Of a stretch of DNA of 64,000 bases, positions 56,766 to 64,000 are shown one piece after another (within the stretch, counting starts at the first letter, position 1; each line of letters begins with the position of its first letter). The notes below the pieces were generated by a model. That model saw only the letters and a program-made list of their open reading frames with translations, had not been told where the DNA came from and did not search any database. A program made the position numbers and the translations under genes. The DNA comes from Mesorhizobium sophorae (lineage in GTDB: Bacteria; Pseudomonadota; Alphaproteobacteria; Rhizobiales; Rhizobiaceae): positions 1,364,001 through 1,428,000 of the forward strand of contig NZ_NNRI01000007.1 of the NCBI RefSeq assembly GCF_002270415.1, written 5' to 3'.

Positions 56766-58036
56766 AGCAGCGCCTCCAGCAACCCAGCTGCCTTTTCCGG
56801 GCCGTTCTGCGCGTGCATCTGCGCCGAGGTCTTTGCCAGCCTGGCCTTCATCGCCGGATCGGTCAGGCAGGCTTCGATCTTGGCGACGAGCTCGGCATCG
56901 TTCCAGTCGTAGCGCGGCATGCCGAAGCCGTGGCCGGTTTCCTCGACGCGGGTGGCGTTGTCGTGGCCGTCCCAGACATAGGGCATGATGATGGCCGGCT
57001 TACCGAAATAGAGGCACTCGGTGAATGAGTTGTTGCCGCCATGGTGGATCACCGCATCGACCTGCGGGATGACCGAGGGCTGCGGGAACCAGCTCTCGAC
57101 GATGACGTTGCCGGGCACGTCCGTGTACTGGTCCTTGTAGCCGCCGACATTGACCAACGCCCGGTAGCGCGTCTTGCCCAGCGTCGCGATGATGCGCTTC
57201 AACAGGTCGACATCGCCGGCGCCGAGGCTGCCGAAGGAAACATAAAGCAGCGGTCCGTCATTGTTCTCGGCGAAGGTCGGCACCGTGTAGGGTTTTTCCT
57301 GTCGCACGCAGCCTTCGAGATACTGGAATTTTGCCGGATCGAGCGGATGGCGGCGCTTGAACTTTGCCGCCTCGGGATAAAGCAGCAGGTTCAGGTAGGG
57401 CGAGGCTTCGAAGAACTGGCCGATCGGATAGGGCGTCTCGATGTTGGCGGTGAGGAAGGCGTTGAAGTCGTCATGGATCGGCCTGATCACCGCGTTGAAA
57501 TGGTCGCGGTAGCGCTGGTGGCCGGCATGGTCGTTCTCGCCGCAGCCGGAAAGATGTGGCGGGATGTCCTCATCCTCGATCTCGTTTTCCGAGCAGGAGA
57601 TGACGCGCACCCAAGGCTTGCCGAACTGCTTGATCGCCGGGAACAGGATGACGTTGTCGACGCAGATGACGTCCGGCTTGATGTCAGCCAGAACGCGCGG
57701 CAGATCCTTCTGCGCCCATTTGGCGCTATCGACGATCGCCGTCCAGCAATCCTTGACGTAATTGTCGACCTGGTCATAAGGCGATTTGCGGAAATTCGGG
57801 ATGTGGCCATTGATGAAGTCCTCCCAGAATTTGGCCATCTGCTCGGGCGGCATCGGCTCGGACAGATTCACCGGATGGGCTGCGAAGCCGTAGCCCTTGT
57901 AGACGTCGACGAAGCCAGGATCGGAGAGGAACACCGCCTTGTGCCCGCGCGCCTCGACCGCCTGGGCGATGCCGACGGAATTGAGCGCTGGGCCATAGGC
58001 CGCTTCGGGAAAAAACGCGATCGTCTTCTGCGCCAT
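56762..58036 (-). CDS. MGT-family (GT1-type) glycosyltransferase
   Basis: The 424-residue GT-B fold enzyme resembles macrolide-type and UDP-glycosyltransferases. The N-terminal acceptor half begins IAFFPEAAYGPALNSVGIAQ. The C-terminal donor half has the plant-like signature AVIHHGGNNSFTECLYFGKP then WDGHDNATRVEETGHG, around residues 325-362. It should transfer a sugar from a nucleotide donor to a small acceptor. It lies 12 bases after the ATPase gene in the same operon. A related copy starts at 63095. Confidence 0.88.
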   Translation of the reverse strand: MAQKTIAFFPEAAYGPALNSVGIAQAVEARGHKAVFLSDPGFVDVYKGYGFAAHPVNLSEPMPPEQMAKFWEDFINGHIPNFRKSPYDQVDNYVKDCWTAIVDSAKWAQKDLPRVLADIKPDVICVDNVILFPAIKQFGKPWVRVISCSENEIEDEDIPPHLSGCGENDHAGHQRYRDHFNAVIRPIHDDFNAFLTANIETPYPIGQFFEASPYLNLLLYPEAAKFKRRHPLDPAKFQYLEGCVRQEKPYTVPTFAENNDGPLLYVSFGSLGAGDVDLLKRIIATLGKTRYRALVNVGGYKDQYTDVPGNVIVESWFPQPSVIPQVDAVIHHGGNNSFTECLYFGKPAIIMPYVWDGHDNATRVEETGHGFGMPRYDWNDAELVAKIEACLTDPAMKARLAKTSAQMHAQNGPEKAAGLLEALL

Positions 58037-58048
58037 CAGGCTTCTCCT

Positions 58049-59122
58049 TCACTCTGCGAAAATTCTGACATCGGCGGCGTCCCAGCCGAGTTCGACCTGG
58101 TCGCCCGACGAGACCGGCCGGCGGTCCGCCGCATCGGCGGTGACGCGCACCAGGAATGGCTTTGGCGACAGGGGGGTTCGGACATGCAGCTGCAGGTCAA
58201 GCCCCTGATAGGCCAATGCCTCGACCGTGCCCGTGGTGCGGTTGGCGGTCTCCACTGACGGGAACAGCCGGATGCGCTCTGGCCGCACCGAAGCGACAGC
58301 GGACGCACCGGGCCCAAGCTTGGGGGGAACCTTGCCGGCGATCCGCGTGCCATTGCCGGCGAGCACGCCATCGGCGGCGGCCTTGCCCGGCACGAAATTC
58401 ATCACGCCGATGAAGTCGGCGACGAAACGGTCGGCGGGATGCTCGTAGATTGCATGCGGGGTGTCGCATTGCAGCAACCGGCCGTCCTTGAGCACGGCCA
58501 TGCGGTCGGCCATGACAAGCGATTCTTCCTGATCGTGGGTGACGATGACGAAGGTGATGCCGACCTCGTGCTGCAGGCGCTTCAATTCCAATTGCATGGC
58601 GCCGCGCAGCTTCTTGTCGAGGGCGCCGAGCGGCTCGTCGAGCAGCAGCAGCCGGGGCCGCTTGACCAGAGCCCGGGCGAGCGCAACACGCTGCTTCTGG
58701 CCGCCCGACAATTGCTCCGGCTTGCGGTCGGCGAAGGAAACGAGTTCGGTCGTCGCCAGGATGGCATCGACACGGGAGCGGATTTCGCTAGCCGGCAAAC
58801 ACTCCATTTCCAGGCCGTAGGACACATTGGCCCTGACGCTCATATGCGGAAACAGCGCGTAGGACTGGAACATCAGATTGACCGGCCGCTTGTTGGGCGG
58901 GGTCCTGGCGATGTCGCGGCCGTCCAGCAGGATGCGCCCGTCATTCGGCGTCTCGAAGCCGGCCAGCATGCGCAGCAGCGTGGTCTTGCCGCAGCCCGAA
59001 GGCCCGAGCAGGGCGAAGAACTCGTTCTCGCGGATGTCGAGGGAGATACCGTCGACAGCGGTCACGCGGCCGAAACTCTTTGACACATGATCGATGGCCA
59101 GCAGCGTGCGCGGTTCGCTCAT
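58049..59122 (-). CDS. Polyamine-type ABC transporter ATP-binding protein (PotA-like), system 2
   Basis: The 357-residue ATPase has Walker A GPSGCGKTTLLR, signature LSGGQKQRVALARALV, Walker B LLLDEPLGALDKKLR and a C-terminal TOBE domain. It powers the second polyamine-type importer. Its start overlaps the PotC-like stop by four bases. The glycosyltransferase gene follows directly, tying the importer to the sugar-transfer genes. Confidence 0.93.
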   Translation of the reverse strand: MSEPRTLLAIDHVSKSFGRVTAVDGISLDIRENEFFALLGPSGCGKTTLLRMLAGFETPNDGRILLDGRDIARTPPNKRPVNLMFQSYALFPHMSVRANVSYGLEMECLPASEIRSRVDAILATTELVSFADRKPEQLSGGQKQRVALARALVKRPRLLLLDEPLGALDKKLRGAMQLELKRLQHEVGITFVIVTHDQEESLVMADRMAVLKDGRLLQCDTPHAIYEHPADRFVADFIGVMNFVPGKAAADGVLAGNGTRIAGKVPPKLGPGASAVASVRPERIRLFPSVETANRTTGTVEALAYQGLDLQLHVRTPLSPKPFLVRVTADAADRRPVSSGDQVELGWDAADVRIFAE

Positions 59123-59913
59123 TGGCCGATGACCCCTCGATTGAGCCGCTGCGACAAGGTCAGCGCGGTGATCGAGACCGCCATGACGATGGTCGCCAGC
59201 GCGTTGATCTCCGGCGTGATGCCGAAGCGGATCATTGCGTAGATCTGCATCGGCAGCGTGGTCGAGGCGCGCCCAGCGCCGGCGGTGAAGAAAGCGATGA
59301 TGAACTCGTCGACCGACAGCGTGAAGGCAAGCAGCGCGCCGGCGATGACCGCCGGCAGGATGACCGGCAATGTCACCCGCCGGAAGGTGGTGACTGCGGA
59401 GGCGCCAAGGTCGGTGGACGCCTCGACGATCGACCAGTCGAAACTTTTCAGCCGGGCGCGCACCACCGAGCAGACGAAGGCGAGATTGAAGACGACATGG
59501 GCAAGAATGATTGTGTGCAGGCCCATGGTCAGGTTAAGCATGGAGAAGAACGACAGCAGCGCGATCGCCAGCACGATGTCGGGAATGATCATCGGCGCGA
59601 AGATCAGCGCTTCGAGACCCTTGCCATAATGCCGGCGCATCTCGACGCCGATCGCCAGCAACGTGCCGAGCAGCGTGGCGATGGCGGTCGAAACCAGTGC
59701 CACGATCAGCGTGTTGAGCGCGGCGGACAGGATCGCGGAATTGCCGGCCAGCGAGACATACCATTTCAGCGAAAAGCCCGACCACGCGGTCGGCAGACCG
59801 CCCTCGTTGAAGGACAGCGCCACCAGCACGGCAATCGGGATGTAGAGGAAGGCGAAGACCAGGCTCAGCACGAGCCAGAGCGTGCGCCGCGTGGCGGGAG
59901 AGCGCTCAGCCAT
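59119..59913 (-). CDS. Polyamine-type ABC transporter permease (PotC-like), system 2
   Basis: The 264-residue permease has six helices and the EAA loop LKSFDWSIVEASTDLGASAV. It overlaps the preceding permease gene by eight bases and the ATPase gene by four, so all three are coupled. Confidence 0.92.
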   Translation of the reverse strand: MAERSPATRRTLWLVLSLVFAFLYIPIAVLVALSFNEGGLPTAWSGFSLKWYVSLAGNSAILSAALNTLIVALVSTAIATLLGTLLAIGVEMRRHYGKGLEALIFAPMIIPDIVLAIALLSFFSMLNLTMGLHTIILAHVVFNLAFVCSVVRARLKSFDWSIVEASTDLGASAVTTFRRVTLPVILPAVIAGALLAFTLSVDEFIIAFFTAGAGRASTTLPMQIYAMIRFGITPEINALATIVMAVSITALTLSQRLNRGVIGQ

Positions 59914-60799
59914 CGGCGCCTCCGCTCACTTGCGCGGCGCGGCCCGAGGCGCGATCGGCGGCCAGCGCCTGCGCCATCAGCACCAGCAGCATGATGGCGA
60001 TCAGCACCATGGCGAGCGCCGCGCCGAAGGGCCAGTCATTGGCGGTCAAGAACTGGTCGTAGACGAGATTGCCGATCATCTGGAATCGGCCACCGCCGAG
60101 CAGCGCAGGGGTGACGAAGTTGCCGATCGACAGCACGAAGACGAACACGGCGCCGGCGGCGATGCCGGGCACGGTCAGCGGCAGGATGACACGGCGAAAG
60201 GTGGTGATGGCCGAAGCGCCGAGGTCACGCGAAGCCTCGGCGAGTTCTGGGTTGAGACGCGACAGCGGTGCGTAGCAGGCGAGGATGACGAAGGGCAGGT
60301 AGTTGTAGACCAGGCCGGCGATGACGGCACCTTCGGTGTAGAGCATCGACGGCGGCTCGCCGGTGTAGCCGAACCAGCGCAGCAGCTGGGTGATCAGGCC
60401 CTCGCGGTTGAGCAGCACGATCCAGGCATAGGTGCGGATCAGATAGTTGGACCAGAACGGCAGCACGGCGAAGAACAGCAGCACCGGCTGCAGCCGGCGC
60501 GGCGCGGCTGATATGGCATAGGCGGCGGCATAGCCGATCACCACCGCGATCAGCGTCGCCGTGCCGGCGATGCGTGCAGATTTGAGGAAGATGCCGGCAT
60601 AGAGCGGGTCGAAAACCAGCCCGAAATTCTCCAGCGTGAAGGTGTATTGGATGCCGCCATAGATGCCGCGTCGGAAGAAGGCGAGCGCCAGCACCAGCGC
60701 GCACGGCACGACCATCAGCGCGGTCAGCCAGACCAGCGCCGGGGCCATCAGCAAGGAGGAGCGAAGTCTGGTCTGGGACAATGTTTGGGTACCGCTCAA
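59906..60799 (-). CDS. Polyamine-type ABC transporter permease (PotB-like), system 2
   Basis: The 297-residue permease has six helices and the EAA loop LSRLNPELAEASRDLGASAI. It follows the binding-protein gene by 48 bases and pairs with the next permease. Its first helix (LLMAPALVWLTALMVVPCAL) is typical of PotB-like proteins. Confidence 0.92.
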   Translation of the reverse strand: MSGTQTLSQTRLRSSLLMAPALVWLTALMVVPCALVLALAFFRRGIYGGIQYTFTLENFGLVFDPLYAGIFLKSARIAGTATLIAVVIGYAAAYAISAAPRRLQPVLLFFAVLPFWSNYLIRTYAWIVLLNREGLITQLLRWFGYTGEPPSMLYTEGAVIAGLVYNYLPFVILACYAPLSRLNPELAEASRDLGASAITTFRRVILPLTVPGIAAGAVFVFVLSIGNFVTPALLGGGRFQMIGNLVYDQFLTANDWPFGAALAMVLIAIMLLVLMAQALAADRASGRAAQVSGGADG

Positions 60800-60847
60800 G
60801 GCCGGCAGCAGAAGCGCCGCCGGCCGTGATGTCTGGTTTGACGCTGC

Positions 60848-61915
60848 TTACTGCGCGGCCTTGATCTCGCTGACGATCTTCGAATAGTCGCGCTGGGCGT
60901 CGCCGACGTCACGCAGCTGCTCGAACTTGACGAGATCGGCCACCGGCATCGCCATGTTGGGGAATTTCGCCAGGAAATCGGCTGGCAGGCTTTCCATAGC
61001 CGGCTTGTTCGGCACCTTGTAATCGATGTTCTGCGCCGCCCAGGCATGGTTCTTGGCGTCGAGCATGAAGTTGATGAACTGGAAGGCCGCGTCCTTGTGT
61101 TCAGAAGCCTTCATCACCACCATCGTGTCGACCCACAGATCCGAGCCTTCCTTCGGGATCACGTATTTGATCTCGGGCTTCTCGGCGATGCCGTAGTTGC
61201 ACCAGCCGTCCCATGCCTGCACCATCAACGCCTCCCCGGAAACCAGCTTCGAATAGAAGGTGGTGTCGTCATAGGCGAGCAGGGTCTTCTTGGCCGAGAT
61301 CAGCAGGTCCTTGACCTCGGCCATCTTGGCCGGATCGGTCTCGTTGACCGAAAAACCCTTGTCGAGCTGGCCGGCGGCGAGCAGCCAGCGGTCGGTCGCC
61401 AGCATGGTGGTCTTGCCCTTGAGGTCGTCGGAGGGCGCGAGAAGGTCGCTCCAGCTGGTCGGCGCCACCTTCACCAGGTCGGAGCGGTAGCAGAGGCCTG
61501 TCGTGCCCCAGGTGTAGGGGACTGAAAAGGTGTTGCCGACATCATGCGGCAGCTTGGTCGCTTCAGGGTAGAGGTTGGCGAGGTTGGGCACCTTGGCGTG
61601 GTCGATCGGCTCGGTCAGGCCGAGCTTGTTCAGCACCTCGGCGAAGGGCGAGGAGACGAAGACCACGTCATAGCCCTTGCCGCCGGCGGCGATGAGCTTG
61701 CCCATGATCTCTTCATTGGTGGCATGAACAACCACTTCGCCGGCGACGCCGGTGGCGGTCTTGAAGGCAGCCATGGCGTCGGGCGCCATGTAGCCGTCCC
61801 AGTTGGAAATGACCAGGTCGGCCGCAGCCGCGGGTGCGGCCAGCGCCAAGGCCAGGCCAAGTGCGATTGACGGCATCTTCAGCGAACGGTGCCGCAAGAG
61901 AGTGGTGGCGGTCAT
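60848..61915 (-). CDS. Polyamine-type ABC transporter substrate-binding protein (PotD/PotF-like), system 2
   Basis: The 355-residue protein has a Sec signal peptide (hydrophobic IALGLALALAAPAAA, cleavage near residue 30) and a PotD/F-type domain: LVISNWDGYMAPDAMAAFKT, NEEIMGKLIAAGGKGYDVVF, VPYTWGTTGLCYRSDLV. It heads the nine-gene operon. The start at 61915 follows GGGGAA; a longer start is possible at 61951 or 61969. The ligand is inferred only by family. Confidence 0.9.
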   Translation of the reverse strand: MTATTLLRHRSLKMPSIALGLALALAAPAAAADLVISNWDGYMAPDAMAAFKTATGVAGEVVVHATNEEIMGKLIAAGGKGYDVVFVSSPFAEVLNKLGLTEPIDHAKVPNLANLYPEATKLPHDVGNTFSVPYTWGTTGLCYRSDLVKVAPTSWSDLLAPSDDLKGKTTMLATDRWLLAAGQLDKGFSVNETDPAKMAEVKDLLISAKKTLLAYDDTTFYSKLVSGEALMVQAWDGWCNYGIAEKPEIKYVIPKEGSDLWVDTMVVMKASEHKDAAFQFINFMLDAKNHAWAAQNIDYKVPNKPAMESLPADFLAKFPNMAMPVADLVKFEQLRDVGDAQRDYSKIVSEIKAAQ

Positions 61916-62012
61916 GACAGGTTCCCCATTCTGGTTGATCGTCGAATTCATTCGCCGGCTGCGACCCATGCCGCCGCCTCGATCCTGTTCCCTCGGTCTT
62001 TTTTGTGCCGAT

Positions 62013-62048
62013 TGTCCTGACAGTACTATTGCAGAAAAAAGTACGTCA
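62013..62048. promoter_or_regulatory. Possible operator of the GntR regulator
   Basis: TGTC-CT-GACA (62013-62022) is a short dyad. It overlaps a longer imperfect inverted repeat, TGACAGTACT (62018-62027) and AGTACGTCA (62040-62048). Both sit in the 230-base gap between the operon start and the regulator gene, the expected place for a divergent operator. Confidence 0.45.
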
Positions 62049-62145
62049 ATCCATAATTTGCCAAGCGACCGTGGAATCTGGCCGATTGCGTCCGTGGGGC
62101 CGATCGGTCAAAGCATATAGGTCATGTCCGTTCACGAGCATTGTC

Positions 62146-63084
62146 ATGCAAGCCGCCGCCCGACGACCCCGCACCAACCACCTCGACCTGGCGCAGCGCA
62201 TCCTGGATGTGGCCCGGCAGCGCGGTTTCGAACCCGGCGCACGCCTGCCGGAACAGCAGATCGCCTCGCTGTGCAATGTGTCGCGCACGCCGGTACGGGC
62301 GGCGCTTAGCCTGCTTATGGAACAGGGCGTTGTGCGTTGGGAGGCGGATTCCGGCTATTACCTTGCCGTCGACCTCACGAGCCAGCCGGCCGTTGCCGCT
62401 GAATTGCCGCCTACCGAGGAGGACGAACTCGCCGAGGCGATTCTGCGCGACCGGTCGGCGCGGCGGCTGGACCAGACGGTGACCGTCGCCGGGTTGATGC
62501 GGCGGTACAATGCTGAACGCAAGACGGTACTAAAATCGCTTAACAGACTAACGGAAGAGAATCTGCTCGACCGTGCGCCCGGCCAGTCCTGGCTCTTCCG
62601 CCGCGCGCCTGACGACCCGGAGGCGCAGGGCGAAAGCTATGAGTACCGCTTGCTGCTGGAGCCCGCCGCCATCCTGACCCCCGGCTTCCGGCTTGGCGGC
62701 GCACGCGCAGCGGCCCTGCGCCAGGGCATGGAAGCGCTGTCGGCGCTGCCGGACGCCGCATTCGACACACGCGAGTTCCAGCGGCTGGACATCGATTTTC
62801 ACGGCATGCTGGCGGAGGGCTCCGCCAATCGCTTCGTGGCCGACGCGCTGGCCGATCATCTCAGGCTGCGCCGGCTGCCGGGCATCTATGCCGGCGTCAA
62901 CGTCTTCCGGCTGCGGCAATCGCTGCGTGAGCACCTGAACATACTCGACCATCTTGAAAGCCGGCAGTATGAGGTGGCGGCCGATCTGCTTCGCATTCAC
63001 CTGCGGCTCTCCCGCAACCAGCGACCGCAAGCGGCCAGTCGCGGGGCGCCCGCCCTGTTCGGCATGATCAGCCGGCCGGAATGA
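62146..63084 (+). CDS. GntR-family regulator with two winged-helix regions and an FCD domain
   Basis: The 312-residue protein has an N-terminal GntR winged helix (10-75; LPEQQIASLCNVSRTPVRAA), a second helix-turn-helix-like region (about 92-153; TVTVAGLMRRYNAERKTVLK) and an FCD-type effector domain (about 165-290; LDIDFHGMLAEGSANRFVAD). The extra domain lengthens it beyond the usual 230-250 residues. It diverges from the importer-glycosyltransferase operon and precedes a second glycosyltransferase, so it probably controls both. The effector is unknown. Confidence 0.85.
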   Translation: MQAAARRPRTNHLDLAQRILDVARQRGFEPGARLPEQQIASLCNVSRTPVRAALSLLMEQGVVRWEADSGYYLAVDLTSQPAVAAELPPTEEDELAEAILRDRSARRLDQTVTVAGLMRRYNAERKTVLKSLNRLTEENLLDRAPGQSWLFRRAPDDPEAQGESYEYRLLLEPAAILTPGFRLGGARAAALRQGMEALSALPDAAFDTREFQRLDIDFHGMLAEGSANRFVADALADHLRLRRLPGIYAGVNVFRLRQSLREHLNILDHLESRQYEVAADLLRIHLRLSRNQRPQAASRGAPALFGMISRPE

Positions 63085-63094
63085 CGAGGATTAA

Positions 63095-64000
63095 TTGACG
63101 CGAAAAGCCAGCCCGACCATCGCGCTGTTTCCCGAAGCGAGTTTCGGCGCGGCGTTGAATTGCGTCGGCATCGCGCAGGCGCTGCGGGCGAAAGGCGCAC
63201 GGCCTGTCTTCATCTGTCATGCCGGCTTCTCCGGCGTCTTTGCCGACTATGGTTTTCAGGAATACCAGCTGCCTACCGACGAGCCGCTGAGCGACAGCGA
63301 ACGGCAGAGCTACTGGCAGGCCTTCGTGCGCAGGCATCTGCCGCATTTCAGGCTGAGCCCGATCGACCAGCTCGAAACCTATGTCGCGCCGACCTGGCAA
63401 GCGATCGTCGACACCGCGGTCAACGCCGAAGCGCCGCTGCGCCAGTTGCTGGCGCGGCTGAAGCCGGACGCTGTGGTGCTCGACAACGTCATCATGTTCC
63501 CGGCGATCGCGGCCGCCGGCTGCCCGTGGGTGCGTGTCGTCTCCTGCGCCGAGACCGAGCTTCCGGACGCGCGGGTGCCCCCCTATCTGTCTGGGCTTGG
63601 CGCCGACGACCCGCAACGCGCGGCGTTCGAGGCCCGCTATCTCAAGGCCTCGGCGCCCGCGCATGACCGCTTCAACCGCTTTCGGACGGATGCCGGCCTG
63701 GCGCCGCTGCCGAAGGGCCTGTTTCTCGAAGCCTCGCCAGACCTCAACCTTTTGCTGACGCCGACGATCGTGCGCCGCGAACGCGCCGAGCCGCTCGACC
63801 CGGACCGGTTCGTCTATCTGGAAGGCTGCGTGCGTTCGGAAGGGCCGTTCGCAGTGCCTGTGTTCCCGCGCAATGAGGGGCCGTTGGTCTATCTCAGCTT
63901 CGGCAGTCTCGGCGCCATGGATGTCGGCCTGATCGAGCGCATGCTGGCCGTGTTCGACAGGCTGCCGGCCCGCTTCATCGTCAATGCCGGCGGCCTGCGC
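63095..64000 (+). CDS. Second MGT-type glycosyltransferase (cut by window end)
   Basis: Translation from a TTG (63095) behind GAGGA gives 302 residues before the window ends without a stop. It begins LTRKASPTIALFPEASFGAA and is a clear paralogue of the enzyme at 56762-58036: shared LNxVGIAQA, DNVIMFPAIAAAG, WVRVVSCAETE, YLEGCVRSEGPF and VYLSFGSLGAMDVGLIERM. The donor-binding motif expected about 30 residues further on is outside the window. It is 11 bases after the GntR gene and likely co-transcribed with it. Confidence 0.85.
   Translation, partial: MTRKASPTIALFPEASFGAALNCVGIAQALRAKGARPVFICHAGFSGVFADYGFQEYQLPTDEPLSDSERQSYWQAFVRRHLPHFRLSPIDQLETYVAPTWQAIVDTAVNAEAPLRQLLARLKPDAVVLDNVIMFPAIAAAGCPWVRVVSCAETELPDARVPPYLSGLGADDPQRAAFEARYLKASAPAHDRFNRFRTDAGLAPLPKGLFLEASPDLNLLLTPTIVRRERAEPLDPDRFVYLEGCVRSEGPFAVPVFPRNEGPLVYLSFGSLGAMDVGLIERMLAVFDRLPARFIVNAGGLR

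Overview
The window is a high-GC stretch that reads as the chromosome of a Rhizobiales alphaproteobacterium, most likely Mesorhizobium or a close relative. The evidence is the gene content and order: sdhB, glnK-amtB, the hemC-hemD-Mic60-hemY block diverging from tsaD-gpsA, a MucR/Ros regulator, a CenR-type response regulator beside a cyclic-nucleotide-binding protein, and several families of rhizobial intergenic palindromes. No rRNA, tRNA, CRISPR array, insertion sequence, phage gene or plasmid origin was recognised. Coding density is high and only short gaps lack genes.

Bases 1-31000 are mostly core functions. They hold sdhB, yceH, osmC, two small DGPF/YCII-type genes, a UbiH-type hydroxylase, tesB, a nitrogen-sensing pair (glnK-amtB) with a sigma-54-type promoter, ftsK, lolA, an exonuclease III, a cAMP-type sensor with an OmpR-family regulator, and an L,D-transpeptidase. 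A leftward operon (tsaD, gpsA, YciI, EVE protein, METTL20-like lysine methyltransferase) faces away from the rightward heme block (hemC, hemD, Mic60, hemY). An MFS exporter, an aminotransferase and a MucR regulator follow.

Bases 30800-46500 concern sugars and acyl-CoA. A leftward block carries a ROK kinase, zwf, gnd and a GH15 glucoamylase-like enzyme, which could take a glucan to glucose, glucose 6-phosphate and ribulose 5-phosphate. It diverges from a cytosolic histidine kinase and NarL-type regulator. Next come a gluconolactonase-like protein, a complete CUT2-type sugar ABC transporter and a fused enoyl-CoA hydratase/3-hydroxyacyl-CoA dehydrogenase.

Bases 46500-64000 are accessory. A LuxR-type regulator diverges from a polyamine-type ABC importer plus a dehydrogenase. 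An ampR-type regulator diverges from a class A beta-lactamase. The most unusual part is a nine-gene leftward operon (61915 down to 54153): a second polyamine-type importer, an MGT-type glycosyltransferase, three tandem small cupins whose metal ligands differ, and an aldehyde dehydrogenase. It faces a GntR regulator with two winged-helix regions, which is followed by a second, related glycosyltransferase cut by the window end. I infer an uptake and modification pathway for an amine-like or aldehyde-forming compound; its substrate is unknown.

Other points of interest are two pairs of large inverted repeats around yceH, a possible structured RNA downstream of amtB with two complementary loops, a MucR protein lacking one zinc-binding cysteine, and a dispersed repeat that supplies the last codons of ampR.
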